Of a stretch of DNA of 64,000 bases, positions 53,218 to 64,000 are shown piece after piece. The notes below the pieces were generated by a model. It had not been told where the DNA came from. It searched no databases and saw only the letters and a program-made list of their open reading frames with translations. The position numbers and the translations under genes are program-made. The first letter of the stretch is position 1. Each line of letters begins with the position of its first letter. This stretch comes from Brevipalpus yothersi (Eukaryota > Arthropoda > Arachnida > Trombidiformes > Tenuipalpidae): positions 28,980 to 92,979 of the forward strand of contig QZCP01000139.1 in assembly GCA_003956705.1 (NCBI GenBank), read 5' to 3'.

Positions 53218-55533
53218 ATGGATTTGATTAAAACTGCTGTTCTTGTATATGACACCCTCACTCTTCCCTTCTACTATTTAATTCAAAAACCCTGGAAAAG
53301 GAGGAGTGATCGGCCAACCGCCCGTCTAGTTAAGGAAGCTCCCAACTTGGAGTATTTGGTTCGTGTCGGTGATGCACCGAAAAGTCATTTAGACCATTAT
53401 GAAAATGTTTCACAAGCAATGTCCGATGTTTGTGCCCGATACTCCTCACAAAAGTGCTTTGGTGTCCGTGAATGTATATTCGAAGAAGAGATTCCGATTG
53501 AGAAAGGAAAAGTTCATAAAAAGAAAGTGTTAGCACCAGGGTACAGATGGTATACCTATTCTCAAGTTGATGTCATGATCGATGCTCTAATGAGAGGTCT
53601 ACGTGAGTCCGGTCTTGAACCGGGAAGCAGGGTTGTGATCTTTTCAGAAACTCGTATGGAATGGTACGTACACTCATTCACTCATTCGTTTCGTGAATTC
53701 TCACTTCAATCTTCTTCACTTCCAGGATGCTGGCTTTCCATAGTCTAGTGAGAATGAACTGCACTGTTGTCACTCTCTACTCCAACCTTGGTAGAGACGG
53801 TATATTGCACGTCCTCAATGAAGTGGAGGCTCAGTTTGCAATAGTTTCCTCTGAGGTTTTGTCTAAAGTGAAGTCAATCTCGAAGGATCTCAAATACTTA
53901 AGCAATATTGTTGTAATAGGACCCGAAAATTCTGCAGCTAACACTGAAGGCCTTGAAAAATTCACAATCGAAAATTTTGGATCGGTAATGAGCAAGGGAT
54001 CAGAGAGTGGTCACCTCCTGAAAGCTTCATCGCCGAAGCCTAGTGATATTGTTCTCATAATGTATACCTCAGGCTCTACAGGTATACCAAAAGGAGTCCA
54101 GATAAGTCATCGGAATTTTATAAGTAGCACTCGGTCTATGGTCACGATCATTGATCAATATGGACAATGTCGGACAGGTCATTATATAGCTTATCTGCCC
54201 TTAGCTCATGTTTTTGAATGTTTTGTTGAATCAACTCTACTATGGATGGGACATTCCATCGGTTATTCCAACCCTCTCACGCTGACAGACTCATCACCAG
54301 CTCTCAAAGAAGGAGTCAAAGGCGACTTAACAACCCTACAGCCAATCCTTCTCTGCGGCGTTCCATTGGTCCTGGACCGAATCCGAAAAGAAGTTACCAA
54401 GAAAGTTGAGAGTGGTGGTGGACTCAAAGAGAAGCTTTTCAAGTTCAGTGTTGACTACAAAAATTATTGGCTCTCCAAAGGCTACAAGACTCCAATTTTG
54501 GATCGTATCGTCTTTAAGCAGACAGTTGCAGCTCTTGGAGGACACTGTGAAGTCATAGTCAGTGGTGGGGCTCCCCTTTCTCTTGCAACTCAGCGTTTCG
54601 CTCGAGCATGTCTTGGAGCCGATTTAGTGGCTGGTTACTCAGCTACCGAGTGTGCATCCTCTGGCACATGTATGGACATTGGAGATTCCACCCTAGGTAA
54701 TGTTGGTGCCCCTCTATATGGGATCAAAATTCGTCTTGTTGCCTGGGCAGATGGAAGTTACTATCCAACTGACAAACCAAACCCTCGCGGAGAGATTGTC
54801 ATCGGAGGAGATAATATTGCGATGGGATATTTCAATAACCCTGAAGAGACGAAACTTTCTTTCAAAGAGGAATACGGAGAGAGGTGGTTTTACACTGGAG
54901 ACATAGGTGAAATTCTCCCAAATGGTTCGATTAAAATAATCGATCGTAGAAAAGATCTCGTCAAGCTGCAACTTGGAGAGTATATCTCACTAGGCAAGGT
55001 AAGCTTTTCGAACAAAATTCTCATCATTCCAAATGTGCCCTCGAAACGATTATTTGTTCCCCATATATTCTCCTTTTCTTTCATCGATTCTATGATTTTA
55101 TGGCTATATTTTTCTTTCATAGGTTGAAGCCGCACTCTTGGGGCACCCCTTGGTCGATTTTGTGTGTCTACATGGTGACTCACTCCATAATTTCCCAGTG
55201 GCTTTGATAGTTCCAAACGCTCAAGGACTTCTCGCACTTGCCAAGAGTCTCAATTTACATAACAAAACGATAGATGAACTCTGTGAAAATTCCACCATAA
55301 TTGAGGCCGTTAAAGTCTCCCTCGTGCAATATTCAGGCAAAGTTGGTCTCAATAAGTACGAGGTTCCTCAAAAGATAAAACTTTGTAAGGAAGAATGGAC
55401 TCCAGATAGTGGTCTTGTGACTGCTGCAATGAAAGTCAGGCGTAATGAAATCAAGAAATTTTATTGTGAAGATCTTAAGCATCTCTATGGCAGTGAGAAT
55501 TTCGATCAAAATCAAAACATGCGAAAAGTATGA
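53218..55533 (+). CDS. ACSL: long-chain acyl-CoA synthetase, ACSL3/4 type
   Basis: Three exons (53218-53663, 53726-54998, 55123-55533) give 709 residues. A short hydrophobic N-terminal segment (TAVLVYDTLTLPFYYLI) anchors it to ER or lipid-droplet membranes, as in ACSL3/4. The AMP-binding signature LIMYTSGSTGIPKGV lies near residue 260. YLPLAHVFE, SGGAPLSLATQRF, GYSATECASSGT and the hinge WFYTGDIGEILPNGSIKIIDRRKDLVK (shown here only as a landmark around 54890-54965) define the acyl-CoA synthetase fold. It activates fatty acids to acyl-CoA with ATP. The linker between exons 1 and 2 falls within EW/MLAF. An AATAAA lies at 55652-55657. Confidence 0.96.
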
Positions 55534-56568
55534 ATCTAGAAATACGAGTCATTCAAAATCATTATATTGGTTTTTCATCTCCATCAGTCATGCAATTTAA
55601 ACCCACTCATACATTTCTTTGAAACGAGCAAGCTCATTTCGTATTTTCCCGAATAAATTTTTTTCTTAACCATTATTGATCATTTTTCCTCCTCAGCATC
55701 CGTTTGAGTCAGTGTCACTTACTTCCTTTCTTACTTTTTGATTGTTTGATGCGGTCCAAGCTTTCAGGAAGGAAGAGGTAGGAGATATCAGTTGAGCTTA
55801 ATTTTTCCAGGTTCAGAGGAAGAAATTGAACTGTAAAGATCAATATTCAACTTTCATCCAAACTATCTTACAACTTGTTTAAATAACCTTCGAAGAGTCA
55901 GAGAGAGAAAGAGAGAGAGAAAGCTTCATGCAGTTCGCTCCACTGTTGTAATCTCATCAAAAAAAATTCATCATCATAAACTCAGCTTACTTGGTTCCTC
56001 GAAAAGTCTTCCGATTTTATTCTCTCTCAAGTTTTATTTGAGTTCGATCTAGAATAATTGTTTCGAGTTGAACTGGCGCATTCCTGCTCCACATGAAATT
56101 CCTTTGCGGCGATAACTTATCTCTACAAATCTTTGACCACAATATCATACTTATCTTCCTTATTGTCGGTTTTTGGTGATCTGAAAGTTCATGGATTTCC
56201 CCCCACTAAAATCAACTTGAGGATTGTTCCAATTATTAGGATTTTCATAAATATTCAGTGCATTTTAGCAGAGATTCCACAATTGTTCACTTTACCACTA
56301 TCTCACCACAAAGTCTAAGATGGATAATTCTTATCATTTGGTCTTGAACAAATCATGTTCACAAATGATAGTCATTAGTTTCAGTTCTAAACTGTTTCAT
56401 GTTAAAATCTCAAATGCGCGTTATCTACAACTGACCTTTTTCGGATTTCAGTTTAGCTTTTTCTGATTATTTATTCGAACAACTCGTGGTTTAGTAGATT
56501 TTGCATGAAATGAACATGTTTAAGCTGAGAATAGGGACCATTTTATTTCACAAGGGATCGAAGTAGGA
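55534..56568. other. convergent intergenic region
   Basis: Between the 3' ends of the plus-strand ACSL and minus-strand ELO-like genes. A GA tract lies at about 55898-55922. No gene is seen. Confidence 0.6.
55652..55657 (+). terminator. polyadenylation signal AATAAA
   Basis: A canonical hexamer about 120 nt after the ACSL stop codon, on the plus strand. Confidence 0.65.
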
Positions 56569-57426
56569 CTATTTCTTTGAGAATAGAGTGAAATTATCAT
56601 AAGTTTTGTTGCAACTTTTTTCGGTGGCCTTGAATAAAAAAATGATCTTGGAAAAATTATAGACTAGTGCAAGAGTGGAAAATATTAGTTGAATAAAGAT
56701 AGAAATTTTTTGACATCTAATCATGAAAAGAATGTAAATTGAATGGCATAGCAAAAGAACAGATTGTAATAACTGAAGGCAGATCACAAAATTACGCATA
56801 AGTCGATAATTTTTTTTACCGGAAGCTGTATCAATGAGGATGAGATAGGCATTCCTAAACGATGAGACAAAATTGTCGGTCAAAGGGAGGAACATTGATG
56901 CTGCACTCGAATCGTATCGCAAAAATGTGTAAATGAAGAGTATCATGGTAGTTGAGTGGAAAGCATGATGAACCGCGTTCCTGAAGTGGCCAGCCTTAAT
57001 GATGATCAATGGACGTAAGCAATCAGCAATGTAAGATGGAAGAAAAAGGTAAATAAGATGTTTGATTGAGGAATCGAGCAGAGAATCGGTGAGAGGTGAA
57101 CAGCTCCAGGCACCGTGGCCGAATCCAGTCAGATAGAAAATTACTCCCATTCCACAGGTTGTGAGACCGAAGTTCATCCCATTGAGAATCAGTAACAAAG
57201 GATTTATTCCGTATTTCTTGGTGGTCGTTTGTCGTGAACCAGCTTTCTTTTCAAGTTTCAGGGAGTTATGAGGAGACAAGGTATTCGATGAAAAGTAAGA
57301 GTAACAAATAACTCCGATCAAGTACAACAAAACTGCACTCAAAACTATCCATGGATTTGTATTGGTGATCGGAAAGCTTTGGGCAAAAAGATGATCAGTT
57401 AAAACTTTTGATTCAGGGCTCAACAT
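56569..57426 (-). CDS. divergent ELO-family (fatty-acid elongase-like) membrane protein
   Basis: A 285-residue intronless gene from ATG 57424-57426 with about six or seven hydrophobic segments. The ELO family is recognised from the NPWIVLSAVLLYLIG opening, the loop GAWSCSP, the SYIADC segment where elongases have the LDT region, and HAFHSTTMILFIYTF, which aligns with the family's HxxHH box. At positions 154-158 the box reads H-A-F-H-S, so the last catalytic histidine is replaced by Ser. The K/R-rich motif preceding it is also poor. ELO enzymes extend acyl-CoAs with malonyl-CoA in the ER, but this copy may be catalytically altered or inactive. The C terminus lacks a clear KKxx-type retrieval signal, ending FSKK. 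Confidence 0.7.
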   Translation of the reverse strand: MLSPESKVLTDHLFAQSFPITNTNPWIVLSAVLLYLIGVICYSYFSSNTLSPHNSLKLEKKAGSRQTTTKKYGINPLLLILNGMNFGLTTCGMGVIFYLTGFGHGAWSCSPLTDSLLDSSIKHLIYLFLPSYIADCLRPLIIIKAGHFRNAVHHAFHSTTMILFIYTFLRYDSSAASMFLPLTDNFVSSFRNAYLILIDTASGKKNYRLMRNFVICLQLLQSVLLLCHSIYILFMIRCQKISIFIQLIFSTLALVYNFSKIIFLFKATEKSCNKTYDNFTLFSKK

Positions 57427-58280
57427 CGTTCTCGAAAATATTCAACTATTGAGCTCTGAAGCGAAAAGATAAATAAGAAGATAAAATATTGAAACATGTT
57501 TCAATGAATGAGTGATCACAGGAGACTCTTCGCGATCAACTGTGGTTCGGAGAGAGGTGATCAATATAATCTGAAATTAAGGAAAAACCACTCAAAAGAC
57601 ACCTCTCAGCCATTTAAACCCCCCATATTCCCTTTTTCACTGTATCATTTGGCCCTCTCTCATGATACCGATAATTATTTAGTTAACGGATGATGAACCA
57701 ACCGTTATTTCCATCACGAGCTTGAATGATGACTCAGTTGATCACAACAGAAGTCTTCAAAATCATTAAGAATGAAACAGATGGTTTGCATCGTTAATGA
57801 GCCTAAATTTGAGTTTCAGATTTTGATCATTTTGAAGCAATATCTTAGTCAAATTACAATTTGGAGCGCGAACAGATACTTTTATGCCGAATTGACATTT
57901 GTCAATACTTACAAAAATTCACATCATTACTGAGAAAAAGAGCAATATGATCAAAGTACGATTCATTGACAACAAAAGTCAACGTTAAGAAAAATGAATA
58001 ATAAGTATTGAAAAAAATGCAAATGTAGAGAAAATAAATTTTCCCTCTTCGAAAAAAGAGAGAGGATGCATATTGTAGCATTAATATTGATGATTTATCA
58101 ACAGTGAGCCTATGCAAAAAAATTTTGCTTGTCGATGAACGAACAATGAACCCGTGCAACTTATTTGGACTGAAGAGATATTGTGAAGATTTGCGACCAG
58201 GGAGTTTTGCGATATAATCAGGATTCATGTCCTATTCAAGTTCAAGTGAATAGGTAAGAAAAAACCAAGTTTGGGAAGGA
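57427..58280. other. intergenic region with an uncertain minus-strand frame
   Basis: A minus-strand ATG frame at 57902-58228 (108 codons, ending just past a GTAAGT donor near 57909) has a very hydrophobic middle part. It shows no recognisable motif and could be an unrecognised exon or chance in AT-rich DNA. Nothing else is seen. Confidence 0.4.
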
Positions 58281-60104
58281 CTAGTGGTCCGGCTCATCGA
58301 ATCCAGCATCAAATTGAGTGTTGCTGCTCAGCGGTTGAAAGTCGATATCTTTGTCTCCTTCTGCTTGATCGCTATATTCACGGAGAATGTCAAATTGTTC
58401 ACTGATCTGTTTGTTTTTGAATTTATCTGCATTTTGACGAACACCTTCGAATATTCCATCGGCTTCATATTTATGCAGCAAGAAATCTAGACAATCTGAT
58501 TTTTTAGCGTTGTCCAAAAGTTTTGTATAAATTTTCAGAGCAGCATAAACACTTTCGTTGTCTTTAACCGACAAACGATGCTTAAGTGAAGCAATCAGAT
58601 CGGAACGCACTAAAGAGTCTGTGTGATGGAGATCAGCCCTCTCAACGATCTGATGAAGCAGTAGAACAGCTCGAGAAACGACGTTGAAATCACCGAAAAA
58701 TAAAATGTTCGTTAGTCTTGAGATGTAATCATTATCGATAAGGACACCAGCAAAAGGTGCTCCACCAGGATCGATTAACTTGATCAATAAGTCGATTGTG
58801 ATCTGCTGAGTTTGGTATGGGCTTGAATCGCTGAGTAGATTCGATGCGTGTTTGAAATAGTTGAGTTTACACAAAAGGTCTCCAAAATCAACGAGGCTGG
58901 GTTTAGAGAAATTACAGATGTTGAGGATGATTGAATTAGCAACGGAGGCAGCAGAGCTACCTTCTGAGATGACGTCGATCAGCTTCGGGAGCAAATTCGG
59001 ATGGGAATTCGTAAGCTCTGCTAAAAGTGGAGAAGGTTCCGTTGAGAAAGGAGTGATGGCCGAAAGTATTCTGTGGCGACATTCGCCTTCAGTGAAATCG
59101 AGTAGTGAAACCAGGTGATTCAGAAAAATAATACCTAAAGGCTTCTCAATGTTCAAAACAGAGGTGATTTCATTGAAGAGATTTTCCAACATAAGACTAA
59201 TGGATAGAGTTAAAGCGTGCTCTGAGCCGAATTTTGGAGGAGAAGAGGTGGTCGTAGAAGATTTAGATTTGTGAATTTCGTCAAGTGATGAAACTGTCCT
59301 CGATAGAAGACTGACGATAATAGGAAAGAAAGAAGGTGAAAGAAGATATTCTCGGATATTAGGTTGACTTAACACGGAGTTATTCAGTAGAAAAAAGAAA
59401 TTTTCGGCACTTGAGAGCCCACAGATTTTCGAATTTTCAAATTTCGAACACAATTCAGTGAACAGCGCCCACTTAGTATCGTTGAAAATTTCTTTCGCTG
59501 GAGCTATGGAAGATATGAACGCCATTAACTTCAAAATTTCCATAGAGAAGTTATGGAGTTCATCACAAGTTAGAGAGCGTCCCCAAACGAACAACAAATC
59601 GTTCATACAGTCTTTTTCCACGAAAATGTGAACAGAGGATTCATCATGAGCATTAGGATGAGACCGGTCAAAAATGGGCAATTTTTTGGATGAGCATGAA
59701 GCTTGGTAGACCATGTAGGTATTGTTAGAAGGACGAGAATCGATGATTAATCCACACCCTCGTTCTAATTCTTCTGAGAAGGATTTGATGTCCATAAAAT
59801 CGTGCGAACTACCGTTCTGAACGTTGCACCGAAGATGATTGGTAAAATCTTTTATCTTTTGTACAACATCAGATGCAGTAGCACCATTGCTAAAATCCTC
59901 AAAGAGGGTCACTATTCCATCTGTCTCATCATAATCAGAGCAAGAAGCTAGTCTTTTTTCTTCCAAAACAGAGTTCCTCTTATCTTTACGAAGCTTGGCG
60001 GCCGTTTTTTCACGATCTTTGCGTGCCAAGTCACCCCTTGGACTGAACTTGGACGATTCAAGCTTAAGATGAGAGAATGCATCTCTGGTCAAAGATGAAC
60101 TCAT
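58281..60104 (-). CDS. divergent importin-alpha-like protein
   Basis: A 607-residue coding exon. ATG 60104 was chosen because a pyrimidine-rich acceptor (TTTTTTCAG) ends about 19 nt upstream, so a 5' UTR exon probably splices in. The longer frame further upstream starts with GTG and is a hydrophobic intron translation. The N terminus contains a degenerate importin-beta-binding region (ARKDREKTAAKLRKDKRNSV, about 32-52). An alpha-helical solenoid of weak armadillo repeats follows. The end matches the importin-alpha C terminus in layout: a GIFEGVRQNADKF helix, FDILREYSDQ, an acidic segment and FDAGF. Importin-alpha carries classical NLS cargo into the nucleus with importin-beta. The usual Trp/Asn NLS-binding array (WxxSN) is largely absent, so cargo recognition is likely altered. 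Confidence 0.65.
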   Translation of the reverse strand: MSSSLTRDAFSHLKLESSKFSPRGDLARKDREKTAAKLRKDKRNSVLEEKRLASCSDYDETDGIVTLFEDFSNGATASDVVQKIKDFTNHLRCNVQNGSSHDFMDIKSFSEELERGCGLIIDSRPSNNTYMVYQASCSSKKLPIFDRSHPNAHDESSVHIFVEKDCMNDLLFVWGRSLTCDELHNFSMEILKLMAFISSIAPAKEIFNDTKWALFTELCSKFENSKICGLSSAENFFFLLNNSVLSQPNIREYLLSPSFFPIIVSLLSRTVSSLDEIHKSKSSTTTSSPPKFGSEHALTLSISLMLENLFNEITSVLNIEKPLGIIFLNHLVSLLDFTEGECRHRILSAITPFSTEPSPLLAELTNSHPNLLPKLIDVISEGSSAASVANSIILNICNFSKPSLVDFGDLLCKLNYFKHASNLLSDSSPYQTQQITIDLLIKLIDPGGAPFAGVLIDNDYISRLTNILFFGDFNVVSRAVLLLHQIVERADLHHTDSLVRSDLIASLKHRLSVKDNESVYAALKIYTKLLDNAKKSDCLDFLLHKYEADGIFEGVRQNADKFKNKQISEQFDILREYSDQAEGDKDIDFQPLSSNTQFDAGFDEPDH

Positions 60105-62047
60105 ATCGAGCAAATGTGGCCCTGAAAAAATTAATGGCATTATTTTAGTTCTAACAAGACAATCAACGCGAGCAGACTTGATCTGGAGACAATTGAGGAT
60201 AATAATGATCAACAAACGAGCCAAATGAACCAAAACAAACACTATCAAAGGTTTCACACATTCTCACCTAATCGAGCCAGAACCGGTAAAAAGATAAGAA
60301 TCTTGTCCTGATTCCAATAAGCATTCACGAGCACATATCAAATCATTTTACTAATTTGGTGATAATATCTGAAGCAAACACCTTCACAAGCTTATTAGCT
60401 TAAGTAAGCCCGCGACCACAGAAGCAACCAAGCAAGCAATTACAGAAGCAAACACAACAACATATTTTCACAATTGTCACTGAAAATTTATCACAAAATA
60501 GAGAAACCCGCTAGGTGGCGCGCATCAACTTTTTGCCTCTTTTAGGCTCCTTTTCGAGCTTGAGAGCCTCAAAGTCCACTTACTCACAATTAGAACTATG
60601 CAACTTTTTGGACCCCCAAAATGAAAAAAAAACCGCTTTCTTGGAATAGCAAGAGGCCCACTTCTAAATGAAACCTCGGCTTACCTATCTTACCCTCTCT
60701 CTCTCTTCCTCTCTCTCTTCCGCTCTCTCTCTTGCTCTCAGAAATTTTTATCTAATTTTTTCCTCTCCACGAGGTTCAATCAGAAGCATTCAATTACTGA
60801 ACTGTCGATTATGATTTCATGAGAGAGGATGTAATATGAGTTTGTCGATTGCTCATCAACAAAAACTAATTAGCTAAGCAATATTTTATCCTATGTAAAT
60901 AGTTTTAAATACTTGCTTACTCGTAGATCAGTTACTCAGTCGAGTGTTCGGGATGTGTCTACAGTCGAGAGGCATCTTGAGAAAGAGTTGAGTAATCAAA
61001 AAAACCAATCAAAAATTGATCAGTTAAATATCAAGATAAAGTAATACTCTGACTAGACAACCTGAGTATTCGTACTAAAGGCTCGTAAAAATATGAATAA
61101 TGAGTTTCTTATTTGAGCAAGTAATTTTCTTTGGTCATTAAACTTACAAACTTTTGGGTAGAGAAACTCTTTCTCCAAGCATCAGAACTGACTTGGAACT
61201 GCTTTGTGACCCAGATTTTAACGAGGTTCCACTAAACTACTATCTAATTTTTCACGCTCATCTGTGACCACAGAGAAAATCTTTTACCAACTATCATCTT
61301 CTTCTATCTGCAGCTGCAATGGGCACATGCAAGCCCAACGGTTCTAACTAAGCCGCTTTGATTTGTTACCTGATGTTTCAGACGATCCTTCAAAGTGTGA
61401 CCGTTGAACTGAGCAAACCATTTTACAGACCAATTTTTGGCCAGAAAAGATCATTTGAGAATTTGGCTAGCATCCTTTTGTGTTGAACTTCCAGTAAATA
61501 ATTTTCTGCCGCTTTCCTATGAATTTTTCAATTCGGTTCAGCCATTTCCATTTAGACTTTTGCTGAAAAGCAAGAGAAGAGTGCAAATAACTGATAATTC
61601 TCGAAAGTAATGGATTCATGAGAATTCGCTTCTAGAAGTAAGTCTGATGTAAAGATGAGAGAGAAAAAAGAAAGAAAAAGGAGAAAGAAGAAGACCTAAG
61701 ATGCTTAACCAAGTTATGAATAACTCATGGTTCCTATATTCCCGTCATTAAATTTAAACATGAAACGATTCTATTATTTATAAAATAGCAGAGATTAGGT
61801 CATCGAAGGGGAAGCTAGTGATGACGCATTTATCAATAATTCACTGAATTGCATTAGAAGTTAATATTTTCTCTTTCTTTTCAGATAAAACTTTTGAATA
61901 AATTCTAATAAGATGAAGTTCAACCATTCAGATTCACACAGGAATGATATACAGGTAATTGCATTTAAATTGCAGTTAAATTCGTTCATCATCTCAATGG
62001 ATGGGTCTGGATGGATTTAAAGTATTCGAATGAGAAGAAAATGACTA
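60105..62047. other. 1.9-kb intergenic region
   Basis: It contains the promoter and a probable 5' UTR intron of the importin-like gene, a CT-rich tract at about 60693-60740, and the 3' side of the Dlg-like gene. A small ATG frame at 61914 (14 codons, then a GTAATT donor-like site) could be a plus-strand first exon, but nothing follows it convincingly. Confidence 0.5.
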
Positions 62048-63907
62048 TTAGATGTCTTGATCTCTCTCTTTGGCCCAGATGAAATCGGAATCGTTTTGAT
62101 CTGCAATGAGAAAAAATTGGAGCGATTAAACGAGTTGACCACGAATTGCATCACCTATCAGCCACAAGGAAGCTGGAGTTCAGTACAAAGTATCTAAATC
62201 TAAATGATCAAATTGTCATATTGATAAAAACTTGGAAAATATCATGAAATGTATTAGTGCTCCCCTAAAATGCAATGAAGAAAGAAAGCTAGATATGTTA
62301 TGGAGCTTTGAAGAATAATCAGAAAGCAAACTTGAGATTATGTTCGAGAGAAAAAGATTCACCTATAACTGTTTCAACTCTTTCATAAATTTCCTCAGGT
62401 GTGTCACCAGAGACTATCGTTGTCAAAAATGGAGCAAACTCCTGCTCGTTTTTTAAGGCTTTCTCATAACGATTTTTGGCTTCAGTGGCAGTCATTCTTT
62501 TATTCATTTCCATCAAAGAGGCAGGCGACTTTGCTCGAATTGAAATAGAAATTGGAATTAAGCCTTCAGCATGAAGTTTCTTCAGTTCACTAGGACTCAA
62601 ATCGAGTAAGCAGTGTCTATTTTTTTCGATAACTCGTCTAATTGAAGCTAATAATTTGTCCTCTTGATGATTGCCAAAGCTATCCGCACTATTCAAAGAT
62701 GATTTCTTATCTCTTTCGATCGATTCTCGATTCGAGGAAATGGAATAATTTTGTTCATCTTTCTCAAATTCATATGACTGAAAACGTTCAGGATAATTAG
62801 TTATCAAATCATCCATTATCTGATCTTTGAATGGTCCTAGAATCACAACAGGTCGACGATAGTTGATTTTTTGCTTGAAAACACTCTCATAAGAAAGAAT
62901 GGAATCATCTTTGGCTGAGTTATCGTCATCTCTGGTTGAAGAAATGCTCTGAAAAAATGAAAAACATTAGACAAGGTCTTAAACAAGGGAAATCTTTGTA
63001 AGAAATCGAAAATATTTTTTCAACAAACCATCTCAGAGCGATTGATGCTACGTGAAGAATCGACTCTTAGCGGTTCGAGATTACTAAATGATATACTTTC
63101 GGTCTTCTCTATATTCTCGGAGCGAGTTTTCATCGATGAGTGATCGTTGCCCGAAGAAGGTCGAAGACGACTGTTATTTTCATTCTGTTCAATTCTATCG
63201 GATTCAAGAGTTTCACGAGATTTCATGAACGGAAACTTTCGAGAGAAAGAGAAATTTTTCCTCTTTTTATCAGAAGAATTTGAGTAACCCAGTCCAAATT
63301 TCACATTCTTCTGTCGTGCTCGTCCTCTTTTTTCAACTCGTTTTTTGGACGGTATGAGGCCGAGCTCTGATTCTTTTCCATTAGAGAACAGCCTCTTTGC
63401 CAGCCACCACTCATCGTCAGAAGCATTAATCACATGGAGGATATCACCAAATTTGAACATTAATCCCTTACCAGGAAGACCAGAATCTCTGGTGGGGTCG
63501 TAATCAAAAAGTGCTCTGATAAAAAGAGATTTTTTTTGGCTAGTTTTCAGAGTACCAGATGTATCCATATTATTTTCTCTAATCTCACTCAACTTTGCTT
63601 CAAAATGCTCATATTCATCGGGTTGGTATTGGAGAACAAGAGTGACTGATTTTCCCGTATTTTTCAGAATACGAGCGGCCTCTTCATGAGTCACATTCCT
63701 TAAATCAACCCCATTGACTGAGATAATTTGATCCCCTCGATGAATCTGCCCACTTGAATCGGCTGGTCCTCCCGGCAAGAGGAATGATACAAAAATTCCC
63801 ATGCCATCTTCACCTCCAACAATATTAAAACCAAGAGCTGAACCATTCTTGCTCAACACTACTGTTCGCGGCTCTTTACTGACCATAACTGGAGATGTTT
63901 GAGTCAT
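62048..63907 (-). CDS. Dlg-like MAGUK, single PDZ-SH3-HOOK-GUK
   Basis: Exons 63907-63029, 62948-62363 and 62100-62048 give 505 residues. The apparent stop at 62319 lies inside intron 2, and the last small exon supplies the C-terminal strand [12 protein letters not shown], equivalent to SYIWVPAKEKL of Dlg. ATG 63907 has an in-frame TAA 15 nt upstream, so the gene starts here unless spliced from outside the window. The PDZ (about 12-95) equals PDZ3 of Discs large ([20 protein letters not shown]). The SH3 (about 125-195) is close to Dlg ([19 protein letters not shown]). A long basic HOOK-like insert of about 110 residues follows. The GUK domain starts [18 protein letters not shown] but has lost the GMP-binding TTRPxR...DYHFV segment and is otherwise divergent. 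The family scaffolds septate junctions, synapses and cell polarity. This looks like a shortened, diverged paralog. Confidence 0.88.
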
Positions 63908-64000
63908 TTTCTTTGATGCTTAACAGCCTATTTGCACTGAATGTGACACTCACAAGGGAAAACACAAGTCATATAGATGGGTGTTATATGATTTCAAGAT

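Noticed and set aside
62319..62362. Stop codon at 62319 taken as the end of the Dlg-like protein
   Set aside because: A splice at 62363 to a 53-nt exon at 62100-62048 restores the conserved C-terminal strand of the GUK domain.

Overview
This is a stretch of animal nuclear genome. It is AT-rich, gene-dense and carries canonical GT-AG introns, many only about 55-100 nt long. The protein families point to an arthropod: an estrogen-related receptor, a CRF-binding protein, a single-Ig OIG-4-like protein and an insulin-family peptide, next to conserved eukaryotic housekeeping genes. The compact introns, the frequent intronless genes and the long GA/CT microsatellites would fit a small-genome arthropod such as a mite. 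That placement is an inference, not something the sequence proves. I see no rRNA, tRNA, transposon, CRISPR or prokaryotic signal.

Layout. 0-3 kb holds GA/CT microsatellites with no convincing gene. 3.2-7.4 kb (-) encodes a mucin-like EGF/SEA membrane protein. 8.9-10.3 kb (-) is an intronless PDZ-DH-PH RhoGEF. 11.3-12.2 kb (-) is proteasome beta-4 (PSMB4). 13.2-16.4 kb (+) is PHF14. 16.8-18.5 kb (-) is CRF-binding protein. 20.2-23.3 kb (+) is a secreted low-complexity protein, and 23.9-24.3 kb (+) a small Ser-tailed protein. 24.9-26.5 kb (+) is the zinc transporter ZnT7. 26.6-27.6 kb (-) is a SAM-domain C19orf47-like protein. 28.8-30.1 kb (-) is AP-1 mu. 30.9-33.3 kb (-) is Golgi alpha-mannosidase I. 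34.3-36.5 kb (+) is DDX42. 38.2-44.6 kb (+) is lysyl hydroxylase (PLOD). 45.7-46.6 kb (+) is the ribonucleotide reductase small subunit. 46.8-47.2 kb (-) is a possible 74-residue gene. 47.4-48.4 kb (+) is WDR5. 49.2-50.7 kb (+) is ERR. 53.2-55.5 kb (+) is a long-chain acyl-CoA synthetase. 56.6-57.4 kb (-) is a degenerate ELO-type elongase. 58.3-60.1 kb (-) is a divergent importin-alpha. 62.0-63.9 kb (-) is a single-PDZ Dlg-like MAGUK.

The most notable find lies inside PLOD. Its intron 11 is about 3.1 kb, far longer than the neighbouring introns, and holds two complete genes on the opposite strand. One is a two-exon insulin/relaxin-family peptide with a perfect A-chain cysteine pattern and a phase-1 intron in the C-peptide. 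The other is a three-exon secreted Ig protein resembling OIG-4. The insulin-like gene is easy to miss because each exon is under 190 nt.

Functionally the window mixes secretory-pathway genes (AP-1 mu, Golgi mannosidase, ZnT7, PLOD), chromatin and RNA genes (PHF14, WDR5, DDX42), signalling and neuroendocrine genes (CRF-BP, insulin-like peptide, OIG-4-like, ERR, RhoGEF, Dlg-like) and lipid genes (ACSL, ELO-like). I see no operon-like logic. Several genes (RhoGEF, DDX42, RRM2, WDR5, ELO-like, importin-like) have single-exon coding regions, while PLOD has 15 coding exons and PHF14 has 8. All exon models below were assembled by reading splice sites and reading phase by eye. Each multi-exon model quoted with a protein length closes in frame.
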